A stretch of DNA of 64,000 nt from Dehalococcoidia bacterium. Lineage in GTDB: Bacteria; Chloroflexota; Dehalococcoidia; UBA2979. The stretch's first letter is position 1, and the number at the start of each line of letters is the position of its first letter. Of the stretch, positions 1-7,544 are shown piece after piece. The DNA is taken from contig JALOAL010000008.1 of the NCBI GenBank assembly GCA_023228825.1, forward strand, positions 1-64,000, written 5' to 3'. The position numbers and the translations under genes were made by a program. The notes beneath the pieces were generated by a model that saw nothing but the letters and a program-made list of their open reading frames with translations, ran no database searches and was not told where the DNA came from.

Positions 1-1016
1 CCGGGGCGGGGCGGGCGGGTGGGGGGGGGGGGGGGGGGGCCGGTGGGGGCGCCGGTCGGGGTCTCGGTGGGGGCGCCGGTCGCGGTTCCCGTTGGCGTCG
101 GGCTGGGCGTGGGGGTGGGCGTACCTGTGGGGCTCGGGGTGGGGGTGGCGGTGTCGGTGGGCGTCGGAGTGGGGGTGGGGGTGTCGGAGCCCTGGAGGGC
201 GCCCTCGTCCGCGCCGACGAGGCGGGTGGCGACGACGATGCCGTCCTCCGCGGCGTGCGCGGCGGCGGCGGCGGCGTCCTCTGCGCCGGGGGCGGGGCCG
301 GTGCTGCCGTTGAGGGCGGCCAGCATCGCCTGGGCGCTCTGCAGGTACTCGCGCGCGTCCTCTTGCGTCACGGTGTCCGGCTGCGACTCGATCACGTTCG
401 CCAGCGACGTGGCGCTCTCTGTGAACTCCCGCAACTGCGCGCTGCTCAGCGGGCGGCCTTCCGAGGCGCTGTCGCGGATGCCCTGCACGGCGGCGCTCAG
501 GCGGTCCAGTTGTTCCTCCGACGACTTGTGGGTGAGGTTCGGCACGGCCACCACCACACCGGGATCGGCCTCGCCCCCGCGCAGGCCGTCCAGCGCCGGC
601 CCGCCGAGCGAGGCGACGCCAATGACGAGGGCGGCGAGGCCGGCGGCGGCGGCGACCACCACGCGCACGCGCTCGCGGAGGGGGACGGGGCGCTCGGCTT
701 CCAGGGCGTGCAGGATCGCGGCGCGGGAGCGGTTGTGGAAGGAGTGGAAGGAGCGGCTGTCCGCAGCGTCCGCGTAGACGTGGTCCACGGCGGCGGCGGT
801 GGCCAGCAGGTCGGTGAGTTCGGGATCCTCGCGGGGGTCCAGGTCGGACGGGAGGCCGCGGTCGCGGCGGTTCAGGGCCTCGTCCAGGCGCATGATCTGG
901 GCGACCTCGAAGGGGTCGGTCACGGGCGTGCCCTCGGTGGCGTCGCCCGTGTCGCCCGTGTCGCGCATGTCACCCATGTCACGCATGCCTGAGAGATCGT
1001 CCCGTCGGTCCGTCAT
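1..1016 (-). CDS. Membrane-anchored anti-sigma-factor-like protein (partial)
   Basis: The gene starts at ATG 1016-1014, overlapping the TGA of the upstream sigma factor (TGATG), so the two are probably translationally coupled. It runs off the left window edge without a stop. The N-terminus has Asp/Met/Thr-Gly repeats encoded by 9-bp tandem repeats (942-986). A cytoplasmic stretch of about 110 residues follows, then one membrane helix (residues about 120-140) and an extracytoplasmic part ending in a long Thr/Pro-rich tail. That tail includes six consecutive Pro codons made by a 19-base homopolymer at 21-39. Position and topology suggest an anti-sigma or sigma-regulating partner; no zinc-binding HxxxCxxC motif was seen, so the role is inferred from context. 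Confidence 0.65.
   Translation of the reverse strand, partial: MTDRRDDLSGMRDMGDMRDTGDTGDATEGTPVTDPFEVAQIMRLDEALNRRDRGLPSDLDPREDPELTDLLATAAAVDHVYADAADSRSFHSFHNRSRAAILHALEAERPVPLRERVRVVVAAAAGLAALVIGVASLGGPALDGLRGGEADPGVVVAVPNLTHKSSEEQLDRLSAAVQGIRDSASEGRPLSSAQLREFTESATSLANVIESQPDTVTQEDAREYLQSAQAMLAALNGSTGPAPGAEDAAAAAAHAAEDGIVVATRLVGADEGALQGSDTPTPTPTPTDTATPTPSPTGTPTPTPSPTPTGTATGAPTETPTGAPTGPPPPPPTRPPRP
21..39. repeat. 19-nt G/C homopolymer inside a coding region
   Basis: Nineteen consecutive G on the + strand (C on the coding strand) fall in frame within the Thr/Pro-rich tail of the anti-sigma-like gene. A tract this long is prone to slippage, and any change not divisible by three would shift the frame. 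Flanking DNA (1-200) is also very G-rich on this strand and could form G-quadruplexes. Confidence 0.85.
942..986. repeat. 9-bp tandem repeat, five units
   Basis: Units of the type gtcgcccgt / gtcacccat are repeated five times. They encode the (R/G)D(M/T) repeats at the N-terminus of the anti-sigma-like protein. Similar three-codon repeats occur at several other gene ends in the window. Confidence 0.75.
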
Positions 1017-1690
1017 CACGACTCCTCGGTGGTCCCGCCGGCGCTTCCCGACGTTGCGGGTGTGTGGCGCGCCTCCACCAGGATTTCCTTCAACTTCTTG
1101 ATGCCCTTGTGCTGGAGCACCTTGACGTTGGTCTGTTGTTTCTCCAGCGCCTCCGCGGTCTCGGCCACGGAGAGTCCGGAGCCGAAGCGGAGCATGATCA
1201 CGTCTCGTTGGGCGTGCGGCAGGTCCTGGACCGCCGCGAAGACCTCCTCCACGGTGATGGCGAGTTCCGCCATCTCCTGCGGACCCCGCCGGTCGTCCGG
1301 CAGCCACTCCGGCACCTCGCCGGCGGTGGGCCGGGCGGCGGTGCGGCGGTAGTGCGAGACCACGTGGTTGCGGGCGATGCGGAAGAGCCAGGCCCGGAAG
1401 GGGCTGCGCGTCTCCAAGCCGTCAACCAGTGGCAGCGGCCGCCATTCGAACCCGCCCACGGAGCGCATGACCTTCAGGAAGATCTCCTCGGTCAGGTCCT
1501 CCGCGTCCGTGTCGTTGCCGACACGTGCGAGGCAAAAGCGGTAGAGGGAGGCGACGTAGTGGTCGTACAACGCCCCCACGGCCCGCTGATCGCCTCGTGC
1601 GGCGCGTTCCACCAGGGAACGTTCCGCATCGATCGACAGGTCCGCTGACGAGGGGTCGCGGCCGAACACGCGTGGCAGATGATCCGCCAT
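1016..1690 (-). CDS. ECF-type RNA polymerase sigma-70 factor
   Basis: The 224-residue protein has a region 2 (RAARGDQRAVGALYDHYV to FRAWLFRIARNHVVSHYRR, residues about 30-115) and a region 4 helix-turn-helix (LPHAQRDVIMLRFGSGLSVAETAEAL, residues about 157-185). It redirects RNA polymerase to a specific promoter set. ATG 1690 is preceded by AAGGAG. The stop overlaps the start of the membrane anti-sigma-like gene, the usual sigma/anti-sigma arrangement. The inducing signal is unknown. The adjacent secreted-protein genes read the other way and are only candidate targets. Confidence 0.93.
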   Translation of the reverse strand: MADHLPRVFGRDPSSADLSIDAERSLVERAARGDQRAVGALYDHYVASLYRFCLARVGNDTDAEDLTEEIFLKVMRSVGGFEWRPLPLVDGLETRSPFRAWLFRIARNHVVSHYRRTAARPTAGEVPEWLPDDRRGPQEMAELAITVEEVFAAVQDLPHAQRDVIMLRFGSGLSVAETAEALEKQQTNVKVLQHKGIKKLKEILVEARHTPATSGSAGGTTEES

Positions 1691-2530
1691 CGGTGGCTGC
1701 TCCTTGAAGCGCGCCCCAGTGTAGGACAGTGCCGGACGGCCGCGGCGCTGCCGCCACTGCCGTCCCCATCGCCCGCCCTGTGCTGGGCCGCCTGAGGGAG
1801 CGCGCCACCGGCGCGCGCTGGGTCTTGTCCCCCCGCTGCATGAGGGATAACGAGGCGACTCCCCCGGAGGTTAACGCCACCCACACCCCGCGCCCTGCCC
1901 CGCACCCCGTCCCCGCCCGTCCCCGCCGTCCGAGGCGCGGCCGCGAGCCTCGAGGCGCGCCCGCCGGCGGCGCGGCCGCCCCCCTGGCCCGACGTCCGCA
2001 CGCCCGAACCTGCCCGTATCGGCTCCAGGAGGGCTGCGCGGAGATGCTTTTGTCACGCGTCCGTGGGAGGCGATGGGAACGGTTTGGTGTCTTGAAGCGT
2101 TAGCAGAGATCGAGGGCTGCCGCCGGCTCTCGCCTCCAGGCGCCACCTGCAGGGCGGAACGGCGGCTGACTGTCGGGTTCTGAACACGCGACGGAGAGGG
2201 TCCGGGTATTGCGCAACCGTGATGCGGGCGAGAGAACTTTCTTATCGTTCGACCGGCTGAGCGTTAACCCCTAGGATCGCCGGAGCGTTTCCACGCTTGT
2301 GTCACCCTGTCCGCACGGCCTGCGCCGGGCGGTGGGGTGTGCATGGAATCACGAAGGGGACGGCCCCGGGCCCAGAGTGCAGCGCCGCGTTGGTGGCGTC
2401 TCGCTCGAGCGGCGGCATCAGTAGCCGCGTCTGCGCCAGGTCCGGACTTCGGCACCCCACAGCGAGAGGAGCGCCTTCGGCTAGCGCAGACTGACTTTCT
2501 CCCGATTACGACAGTCCAGGAGGACTAGAC
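1691..2530. other. 840-bp intergenic region upstream of the surface-protein genes
   Basis: No convincing gene was found; the small open frames on both strands lack ribosome sites and family-like composition. It must hold the promoters of the sigma factor (leftwards) and of the Ig-like surface protein (rightwards). One copy of the GTCCGAGG octamer lies at 1928-1935. A hairpin at the right end overlaps the ribosome site of the surface protein. Confidence 0.5.
2513..2526 (+). promoter_or_regulatory. Hairpin sequestering the ribosome site of the surface protein
   Basis: AGTCC (2513-2517) and GGACT (2522-2526) flank AGGA, so the strong AGGAGG ribosome site (2518-2523) lies within a small stem-loop just before the TTG start at 2531. 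This may tune translation of an apparently highly expressed gene; a five-pair stem could also be chance. Confidence 0.35.
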
Positions 2531-4252
2531 TTGACTCAAATTAAGAAATTCGCGTGGTACGGCTCGTCCGTCGCCTTCGCGGCTCTGCTGGCGGTGACCC
2601 TGCTGGTCACCGGCTCGGCGAAAGTCGCCAACGCGGACGCTACGGCGGTCAACGTGACCGTAGGGGGCACGGTCGAGATCGAGGTCGACAACACTTCGTC
2701 GACCAACCTCGACCTGGTGGTTGCAAGCATCCAGGCGGGTGGCACCGGCCAGGCCGAGTTCACGGACTCGACCGTGTCCGGCAAGCAGTCCATCGCCTGT
2801 GTTGACGATGCGACAACCGGTGCGGTGACGACTTGTGACCGCGACACGGACGCGAGCAACATCGCTCTCCGTGTCAACGGTACTGCCGTGGGTGTCGTGC
2901 TCGTCCAGATTGTCGAGTACAACGCGGGCGTCGCTCAGACCCCGTACACCATCGTCGTCACCGTTGCCGCTGCTGCGCCTGGTGCAGCCAGCGTGAACAT
3001 CACGGTCCCGGCGGCTACTGCCTCCATCCCGGCCGTGAACGGCACGCAGACGATCACCGCTACGGCGACGAACACTGCTGGTGCTGCGATGCCGGACACC
3101 ACTACTCAGATCACGTTCACGACGAACGCCGGTACGTTCGACCCGGCTGGCTGCAGCAACTCCACTGTCCCGACGCAACTCTGTGTCGCGGCGGTGGCTG
3201 GTGGTGCCGGCCAGGCGACTGTGACTCTGCAGGCCGCGGGTGTCCCCGGTCAGGCTACGGTCACGGCAACGGTTGGCACGGTCTCTGGTACCCGGAACGT
3301 GGTGTTCACGGGCGCGGTTGACGCCCTGTCCATCCGCTTCCAGTCCGAGATCGACCCCGATCCCGCCGTCACGACGTGGGTTGACGCTTCCAGCCCGGCT
3401 GCGGCTGCGGACGGCAACGCGTTCCGCGCTGTCGTGACCGGTACGGACGCCAACGGCAACGCGGTCTCCGGCGTCGGTGTCGGTGGTACTACCGCCGTGA
3501 GCCTGGCGTTCTCGGCCGCTGGCTGTGCCACCGCTGACGGCATCGGCAACAATGTGTCCTCGGCGGTTCTCGGCGCCACCATCGGCATCAACCCGGCCGG
3601 TGCCGCTGGTACGACCTGCACCGTCACCGCGACGGTCGGTACTGGTACGAGCCTGCGCACCGCGTCGGCCTCGTTCACCGTGGGCGCTGCCCCGGCGGCG
3701 AGCAACGTGGTGAGCATCGTGACCAAGTCGATCGCTCCGTCGGTCCTGACGGCGGTTGAGGTGAAGGTCGCGAACGCGGCGGATGTCGCGGTCGCTGACG
3801 GCACCGAGGTCGTGCTGGTCATGACCGGTGGCGGCGTCATCCTCGACACCTCCGCGTTCACCCGTGACGGTGTGGCGTCCTTCCGCTACGTGTCGCCGGC
3901 CACTGGCCCGGTGACGGCGGTTGCGTCGACCGACGCTGGCGCTGCCAGCGCCTCGGGCTCCGGCAATATCGCCATCGGCGATGTTACCGAGCCGGACGGT
4001 GATGACGTCGGCTTCACCGGGGAGATCTTCGGCTCCGGCGTGTCGACCGTGGTCTTCAACGGCGGTTCCCTTGACGACCTCGATGCTTCGGCTCAGGCCG
4101 CTGACCTTGTCTCCGTGTGGGTGACCGTCAACGTCGATGGCGTTGGCACCCTGATCGGGTACATCGTGGGCGCTCCAGACTTCGTGAACGCGGCGTTCAT
4201 CGCCCACTTCGCGGACGGTCTGGGCGAACAGGCTGTCATCGTTGTGAAGTAG
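2531..4252 (+). CDS. Secreted Ig-like (bacterial Big-type) surface protein
   Basis: The 573-residue protein starts at TTG 2531, with AGGAGG eight bases upstream. It has a signal peptide (residues 1-35, lysines then a hydrophobic core, likely cut near NADA). The rest is Ala/Val/Thr/Gly-rich beta-strand sequence in repeated Ig-like units, for example the stretches ending in TITATATNTAGAAMP and GQATVTLQAAG, as in invasin/intimin-like folds. There is no C-terminal membrane helix, so retention at the surface would be by interaction. Codon third positions are clearly less GC-rich than in neighbours (many GCT, GGT, ACT), which suggests strong expression; an S-layer or major envelope protein is plausible but not shown. 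Confidence 0.75.
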   Translation: MTQIKKFAWYGSSVAFAALLAVTLLVTGSAKVANADATAVNVTVGGTVEIEVDNTSSTNLDLVVASIQAGGTGQAEFTDSTVSGKQSIACVDDATTGAVTTCDRDTDASNIALRVNGTAVGVVLVQIVEYNAGVAQTPYTIVVTVAAAAPGAASVNITVPAATASIPAVNGTQTITATATNTAGAAMPDTTTQITFTTNAGTFDPAGCSNSTVPTQLCVAAVAGGAGQATVTLQAAGVPGQATVTATVGTVSGTRNVVFTGAVDALSIRFQSEIDPDPAVTTWVDASSPAAAADGNAFRAVVTGTDANGNAVSGVGVGGTTAVSLAFSAAGCATADGIGNNVSSAVLGATIGINPAGAAGTTCTVTATVGTGTSLRTASASFTVGAAPAASNVVSIVTKSIAPSVLTAVEVKVANAADVAVADGTEVVLVMTGGGVILDTSAFTRDGVASFRYVSPATGPVTAVASTDAGAASASGSGNIAIGDVTEPDGDDVGFTGEIFGSGVSTVVFNGGSLDDLDASAQAADLVSVWVTVNVDGVGTLIGYIVGAPDFVNAAFIAHFADGLGEQAVIVVK

Positions 4253-4385
4253 GGGAGCCCTCGGCGCCCTTACGGTTTCGATAGTGTTTGACCCTTGGGG
4301 TCGGGCTGACCGGGGACATGTCCCAGGCGGTCCGGCCCCAGGGGACAGCAACCCTCTTTAGGGCGGGATTCCTCAAGGAGAACTC

Positions 4386-4907
4386 ATGGCTCTCATTCGG
4401 AAGATGGCGGGCCTTGGCACTGCGATGGCCCTTGCGGCTGTCCTGTTCGGGGCTTTCGCGGCCTCGGCGAGTGCTCAGGCCAATCCGCCGTTCACGGCGT
4501 ACGGCACCGGCCTGACTGCAGGCGACACGATCTCTGCGTCCATTGACGGCGAAGCCTGTGGCGAGGCCACGGTGGACGCCGAGGGCAACTGGCTGCTCCC
4601 GATCGCCAGCGACCACGAGTGTGCCCCTCAGGTGGGCGACACGATCAACTTCGCCATCAACGGCGAGGCCGCGGCTGAGACCGCGACCTACTCGTTCGGT
4701 GGCGCGCCGGAAGACGTGGCCAACGGCATCGACCTGACGGTCGCTGACGGTGGTGACGACGACAACGGCGAGACCCCGGCGCCGGCCCCGACCGGCAACG
4801 CGGGTCTCCTGGGTTCCACCGGCACCAGCATGGCGCTGGTCCTGGCGCTCGGCGTCTTCGCCGCCGCCATGGTCGCCGGTGGCCGCACGGCTACCCGCCG
4901 CAACTAA
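4386..4907 (+). CDS. Secreted protein with C-terminal sorting-type tail
   Basis: The 173-residue protein has a signal peptide (1-31, cut after ASASA) and AAGGAG seven bases before the ATG. The mature part carries one domain with the pattern ACGEATV ... ECAPQVGDTINFAINGEAA, whose two Cys could form a disulfide; a related domain is in the next gene. The C-terminus has a small motif (GLLGSTGTS), one hydrophobic helix and a basic end (RTATRRN), the three-part layout of sortase or exosortase-type sorting signals, although no LPXTG or PEP motif is present. It probably sits at the cell surface and forms a cluster with the flanking secreted proteins. Confidence 0.7.
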   Translation: MALIRKMAGLGTAMALAAVLFGAFAASASAQANPPFTAYGTGLTAGDTISASIDGEACGEATVDAEGNWLLPIASDHECAPQVGDTINFAINGEAAAETATYSFGGAPEDVANGIDLTVADGGDDDNGETPAPAPTGNAGLLGSTGTSMALVLALGVFAAAMVAGGRTATRRN

Positions 4908-4939
4908 CAGCGGGTAGCAGGGGATAGCGGGAACAGGAC

Positions 4940-5617
4940 GTGAAGCACCTCCGGGTACTCCTCGCACTGTCCGCGCTGTCCCTGGGCTTCGGCCTCTCTG
5001 CCGGCCCCTTCGCTCCCACCTCCGTTTCGGCGGAGGCGGAAGCGGGGGGGCCGGCTTCTCGTTCCACGCGCTTCCTCGGCTTCGTGTTCGCGGAGCCGGA
5101 CGAGTCCGTCCCCACCAAGGTGCGCGCCATGGGCGCCGGCGGCGTGGTCTGCGGCACGGCCAGCGTGCGCGTGGTGGGCCCGGACCTGGGCTTCTACGAC
5201 CTCGAAGTGACCGGCCACGCCGACCGCCCCGGCTGCCCGAGGCCGGGCGCGCTCGTCTCGCTGTGGCTGCTGTACGGCAAGGTGGACGACGGCGTACCCG
5301 CCGCCACCAGCGCGGCGGCCCGCTTCCTGCGCGGCCAGGTCACCACCATCTCCCTCGGCACCTCGGGCGCCCTCGGCTCCGAGGGCTGGTCCGGCGCCCC
5401 CCCGTCTCGCGGCGGCGTGGCGATCCTGCGCTGGAACGGCCCGGACGCGGTGCCGGTGGCGGATGCCGTGGCGCTGCTGGACGTGCGCGTCACCAGCATC
5501 TCCCACTACGACCCCGAGTCCGCCTCCATGCTGTCGTGGTTCCCGGACGCGCCGTCGTTCGTGCAGACGTACACGCACGTGGACGCGGGCGACATCGTGG
5601 TGGTGCGGGCGCGGTAG
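4940..5617 (+). CDS. Secreted protein, paralogous domain to the preceding gene
   Basis: The 225-residue protein starts with GTG and has a signal peptide (residues 1-32, cut after SVSA). The mature part has the pattern VCGTASVRV ... GCPRPGALVSLW, matching the CG-x-A-x-V ... C-P-x-x-G layout of the preceding protein, then a second beta-rich half without a membrane anchor. The ribosome site is weak, so expression may depend on the upstream gene 32 bp away. An intrinsic terminator follows at once. Function unknown; surface or extracellular location is inferred from the signal peptide. Confidence 0.65.
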   Translation: MKHLRVLLALSALSLGFGLSAGPFAPTSVSAEAEAGGPASRSTRFLGFVFAEPDESVPTKVRAMGAGGVVCGTASVRVVGPDLGFYDLEVTGHADRPGCPRPGALVSLWLLYGKVDDGVPAATSAAARFLRGQVTTISLGTSGALGSEGWSGAPPSRGGVAILRWNGPDAVPVADAVALLDVRVTSISHYDPESASMLSWFPDAPSFVQTYTHVDAGDIVVVRAR

Positions 5618-5648
5618 CCGCTACCCTTCTCCGGCTCCCTGTGCTGCG

Positions 5649-5668
5649 CCCCGCCTGTGCGGGGCTTT
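5649..5668 (+). terminator. Intrinsic terminator after the surface-protein cluster
   Basis: CCCCGC (5649-5654) and GCGGGG (5659-5664) form a stem with a CTGT loop, followed by CTTTTCG. Confidence 0.75.
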
Positions 5669-5726
5669 TCGTTTCGCCTCGGAGTATGGGGGAGAGGGAG
5701 GGGCGAGCGGGCAGACCCGCGTCCCG

Positions 5727-6584
5727 CTAGGGCTCGAGCCAGGCGATGGCGAGGAAGCCGGGGCCGAGGCGGGTGCCGGCGTGGCGCGTGATGGGGGCAA
5801 TGTGGACCTCGGCGGGGTGGGCGTGGCGAGCGATCCACGTGGCCATGGCCTGGGCCGCGGCGGCCGATCCGCCGTGGTGCACCACCACTCGAGGCGCCTC
5901 GATATTCCCGGCGGCGGCGGCGAACCGGTCGCGCAGGGCGCGCAGGGCGTCCTCGCGGCTGCGTGGCATGGAGTGCAGGGAGAAGCCGTCGGCGCGGACG
6001 AAGGTGAGGATGCGCTGCGTGGTGTCCGGGTTGCCGGGCATGGCGTCGCCGGCCAGTTCTGGGTGCTCCACCAGCGCGAGCAGGCGCGTGGCGGCCTCGG
6101 ACGCGCGGGCGAGGGCCTGGTCTGGCGTGGCGCCGGCGGCGGCGGCCTCCGCGGCGACCACGGCGCGCCAGCCCGCGGCCATCAGCAGGTCGTCCGAGGG
6201 CAGGTGCAGGAAGCGGCCGCCCTCCGCCTCCACGGCCGCGCGGGCCGCCTCCACGCCGCCGGCGGGGTGGCCCCAGGCCGCCATCTCGCCTCGCACGCGG
6301 TCCGAGCCGGGAGTGACGTACAGCACGGCGGCCCCGCCCGCCGCCGCGCGCCGGCACGCCTCCACCACCTCGCCCGCCTCCGGCAACGCGGCGGCTTCGA
6401 GGGCCAGGCGGGGGATGTTCTCGCGCTCGATGAGGAGCGGCGTGTCCGCGGGCGCGGAGACAATGCCGTGCGACCTGGCCAGGTCGGGCGGCAGGCTGAG
6501 GTGCGCGTCCACGACGACGTGCAGGGGGGCGCCGGCGGTGCTGGACGTGGGAGAGGTGCGAGAGGTGCTGGTCATGTTCGTCAT
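5727..6584 (-). CDS. DegV family protein (fatty-acid-binding type, divergent)
   Basis: The roughly 285-residue protein resembles DegV proteins, which hold an acyl chain, in some bacteria as the FakB partner of a fatty-acid kinase. Family-like parts are the N-terminal VVVDAHLSLPPDLA block, the central VLYVTPGSDRVRGEM block and the C-terminal HIAPITRHAGTRLGPGFLAIAW block, the last being the clearest. The usual N-terminal TDS(T/S)DLP serine/threonine cluster is not conserved, so it is a divergent member. ATG 6584 and ATG 6575 are both possible starts; neither has a strong ribosome site. No FakA-like kinase is nearby. Confidence 0.65.
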   Translation of the reverse strand: MTNMTSTSRTSPTSSTAGAPLHVVVDAHLSLPPDLARSHGIVSAPADTPLLIERENIPRLALEAAALPEAGEVVEACRRAAAGGAAVLYVTPGSDRVRGEMAAWGHPAGGVEAARAAVEAEGGRFLHLPSDDLLMAAGWRAVVAAEAAAAGATPDQALARASEAATRLLALVEHPELAGDAMPGNPDTTQRILTFVRADGFSLHSMPRSREDALRALRDRFAAAAGNIEAPRVVVHHGGSAAAAQAMATWIARHAHPAEVHIAPITRHAGTRLGPGFLAIAWLEP

Positions 6585-6914
6585 GGGGCGAAGGACTTCC
6601 CGGCGGACGCCCCGGCGCGCCTCGTGACCCGCGCTCTCGTGGAGGGAGGCGGCGACGGATGGCACCAGCAGGGGCGCTGTGTTAGCGTGATCGAGTCGCA
6701 ATCCGCGAGGATCGCCCCAGTGTGGGTACGCCTCGCAGGTTTGCGTCGGCGGCAACCTCCCCGGCCGCGGAGCACCACTGTCCCCGTCGTGCGCGAAGCA
6801 GTGCACGAGGATCGGGCGCTGCGGTACCCCTCCGACCGGACGAGTCGCCGTTCCGTACACCAGTGTAGAGACGACGCGCCAGAGACACAGCGCCAGGACG
6901 GGTACCAGTCGCGC
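6585..6914. other. 330-bp region between the DegV-like gene and rpsO
   Basis: No gene is apparent. It holds the divergent promoters and the rpsO leader. S15 represses its own mRNA in several bacteria through a structured leader, so an S15-binding site here is possible, but no known consensus was recognised. Confidence 0.4.
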
Positions 6915-7184
6915 ATGCCACAGACGGTGGAACACAGAACCGAAATCATCGAGCAGTACAAGCGGGGCGAGGGTGACACCGGCTCCCCGGAAGTCCAGGT
7001 CGCCCTGCTGACGGACCGCATCACGCGGCTCACGGAGCACCTGCGAGAACACACGCATGACTTCGCCACTCGGCGCGGCCTGCTGAAACTGGTGGGGCAG
7101 CGCCGGCGCCAACTTCGCTACCTGTCGAAGAAGGACGTCACGCGATACCACGACCTGATCCAGAGCCTGGGGCTGCGCCGCTAA
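6915..7184 (+). CDS. rpsO: 30S ribosomal protein S15
   Basis: The 89-residue protein is full length for S15, a primary binder of 16S rRNA that helps form the small-subunit platform. Typical blocks are visible: DTGSPEVQVALLTDRI, LTEHLREH and LVGQRRRQLRYLSKKD. ATG 6915 was chosen because family members begin just before this point; upstream in-frame sequence does not look like S15. The terminator hairpin overlaps its stop codon. The next gene is pnp, the usual rpsO-pnp order. Confidence 0.98.
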   Translation: MPQTVEHRTEIIEQYKRGEGDTGSPEVQVALLTDRITRLTEHLREHTHDFATRRGLLKLVGQRRRQLRYLSKKDVTRYHDLIQSLGLRR

Positions 7185-7197
7185 CGCGCAGCCCTTT
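7170..7197 (+). terminator. Intrinsic terminator overlapping the rpsO stop codon
   Basis: GGGCTGCGC (7170-7178) pairs with GCGCAGCCC (7186-7194) around a seven-base loop that contains the TAA stop, followed by TTTCGCGTTTCG. It probably separates rpsO from pnp, partly or fully. Confidence 0.75.
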
Positions 7198-7544
7198 CGC
7201 GTTTCGCCGCGCCGTCCGAGGGCGCACCCGGGCCTGCTCGGCCCTGCCTTGAGAGCCCTCGGACGCAACGGTGACCGCCTCGGGGCGAGCGAGCCGCGCA
7301 CGGACTGGCGGCAGAGAGCAGAGCACGAGACCCGACCGCCGCGGTCGATCCGCCCGAAGCACCGGGCGCCCGCGGTCCCCGCCTCACCCGGACGGCGACC
7401 CGCAGGCCCTCACCCCTTCGCCTCGATCCCCCCGCGTCGCCGGTCCTCCCCCCTCGTCCCGCCCGCACCAGGGACCGAACCAGTGACCTGAACCACGTTG
7501 TTGTGGAGCCAGAGAGAACAGAGAAAGCAGCAAAGAGAGACCTC
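7185..7544. other. 360-bp rpsO-pnp intergenic region
   Basis: It contains the tail of the rpsO terminator, the 11-bp stem-loop at 7213-7265 and about 280 bp of GC-rich leader before pnp. No gene is apparent. Confidence 0.5.
7213..7265 (+). promoter_or_regulatory. Stem-loop upstream of pnp
   Basis: CGTCCGAGGGC (7213-7223) pairs over 11 bp with GCCCTCGGACG (7255-7265), with an inner GGGCC/GGCCC hairpin (7230-7244). In enterobacteria a long stem-loop before pnp is cut by RNase III and PNPase to control PNPase levels; this element sits in the equivalent place. Both arms are copies of the octamer repeated through the window. Confidence 0.6.

Noticed and set aside
1729..2528. Small open frames in the 840-bp upstream region
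   Set aside because: No ribosome sites, no hydrophobic or motif features, and Arg/Pro-rich composition as in random GC-rich frames.
2525..4351. 608-residue antisense frame opposite the Ig-like surface protein
   Set aside because: Arg/Asp/His-rich composition typical of a shadow frame; the + strand frame has a signal peptide, a ribosome site and repeated Ig-like units.
5463..7184. 573-residue frame spanning from within the surface protein to rpsO
   Set aside because: Only its last 89 residues are real (S15); the rest is antisense to the DegV-like gene and intergenic sequence.
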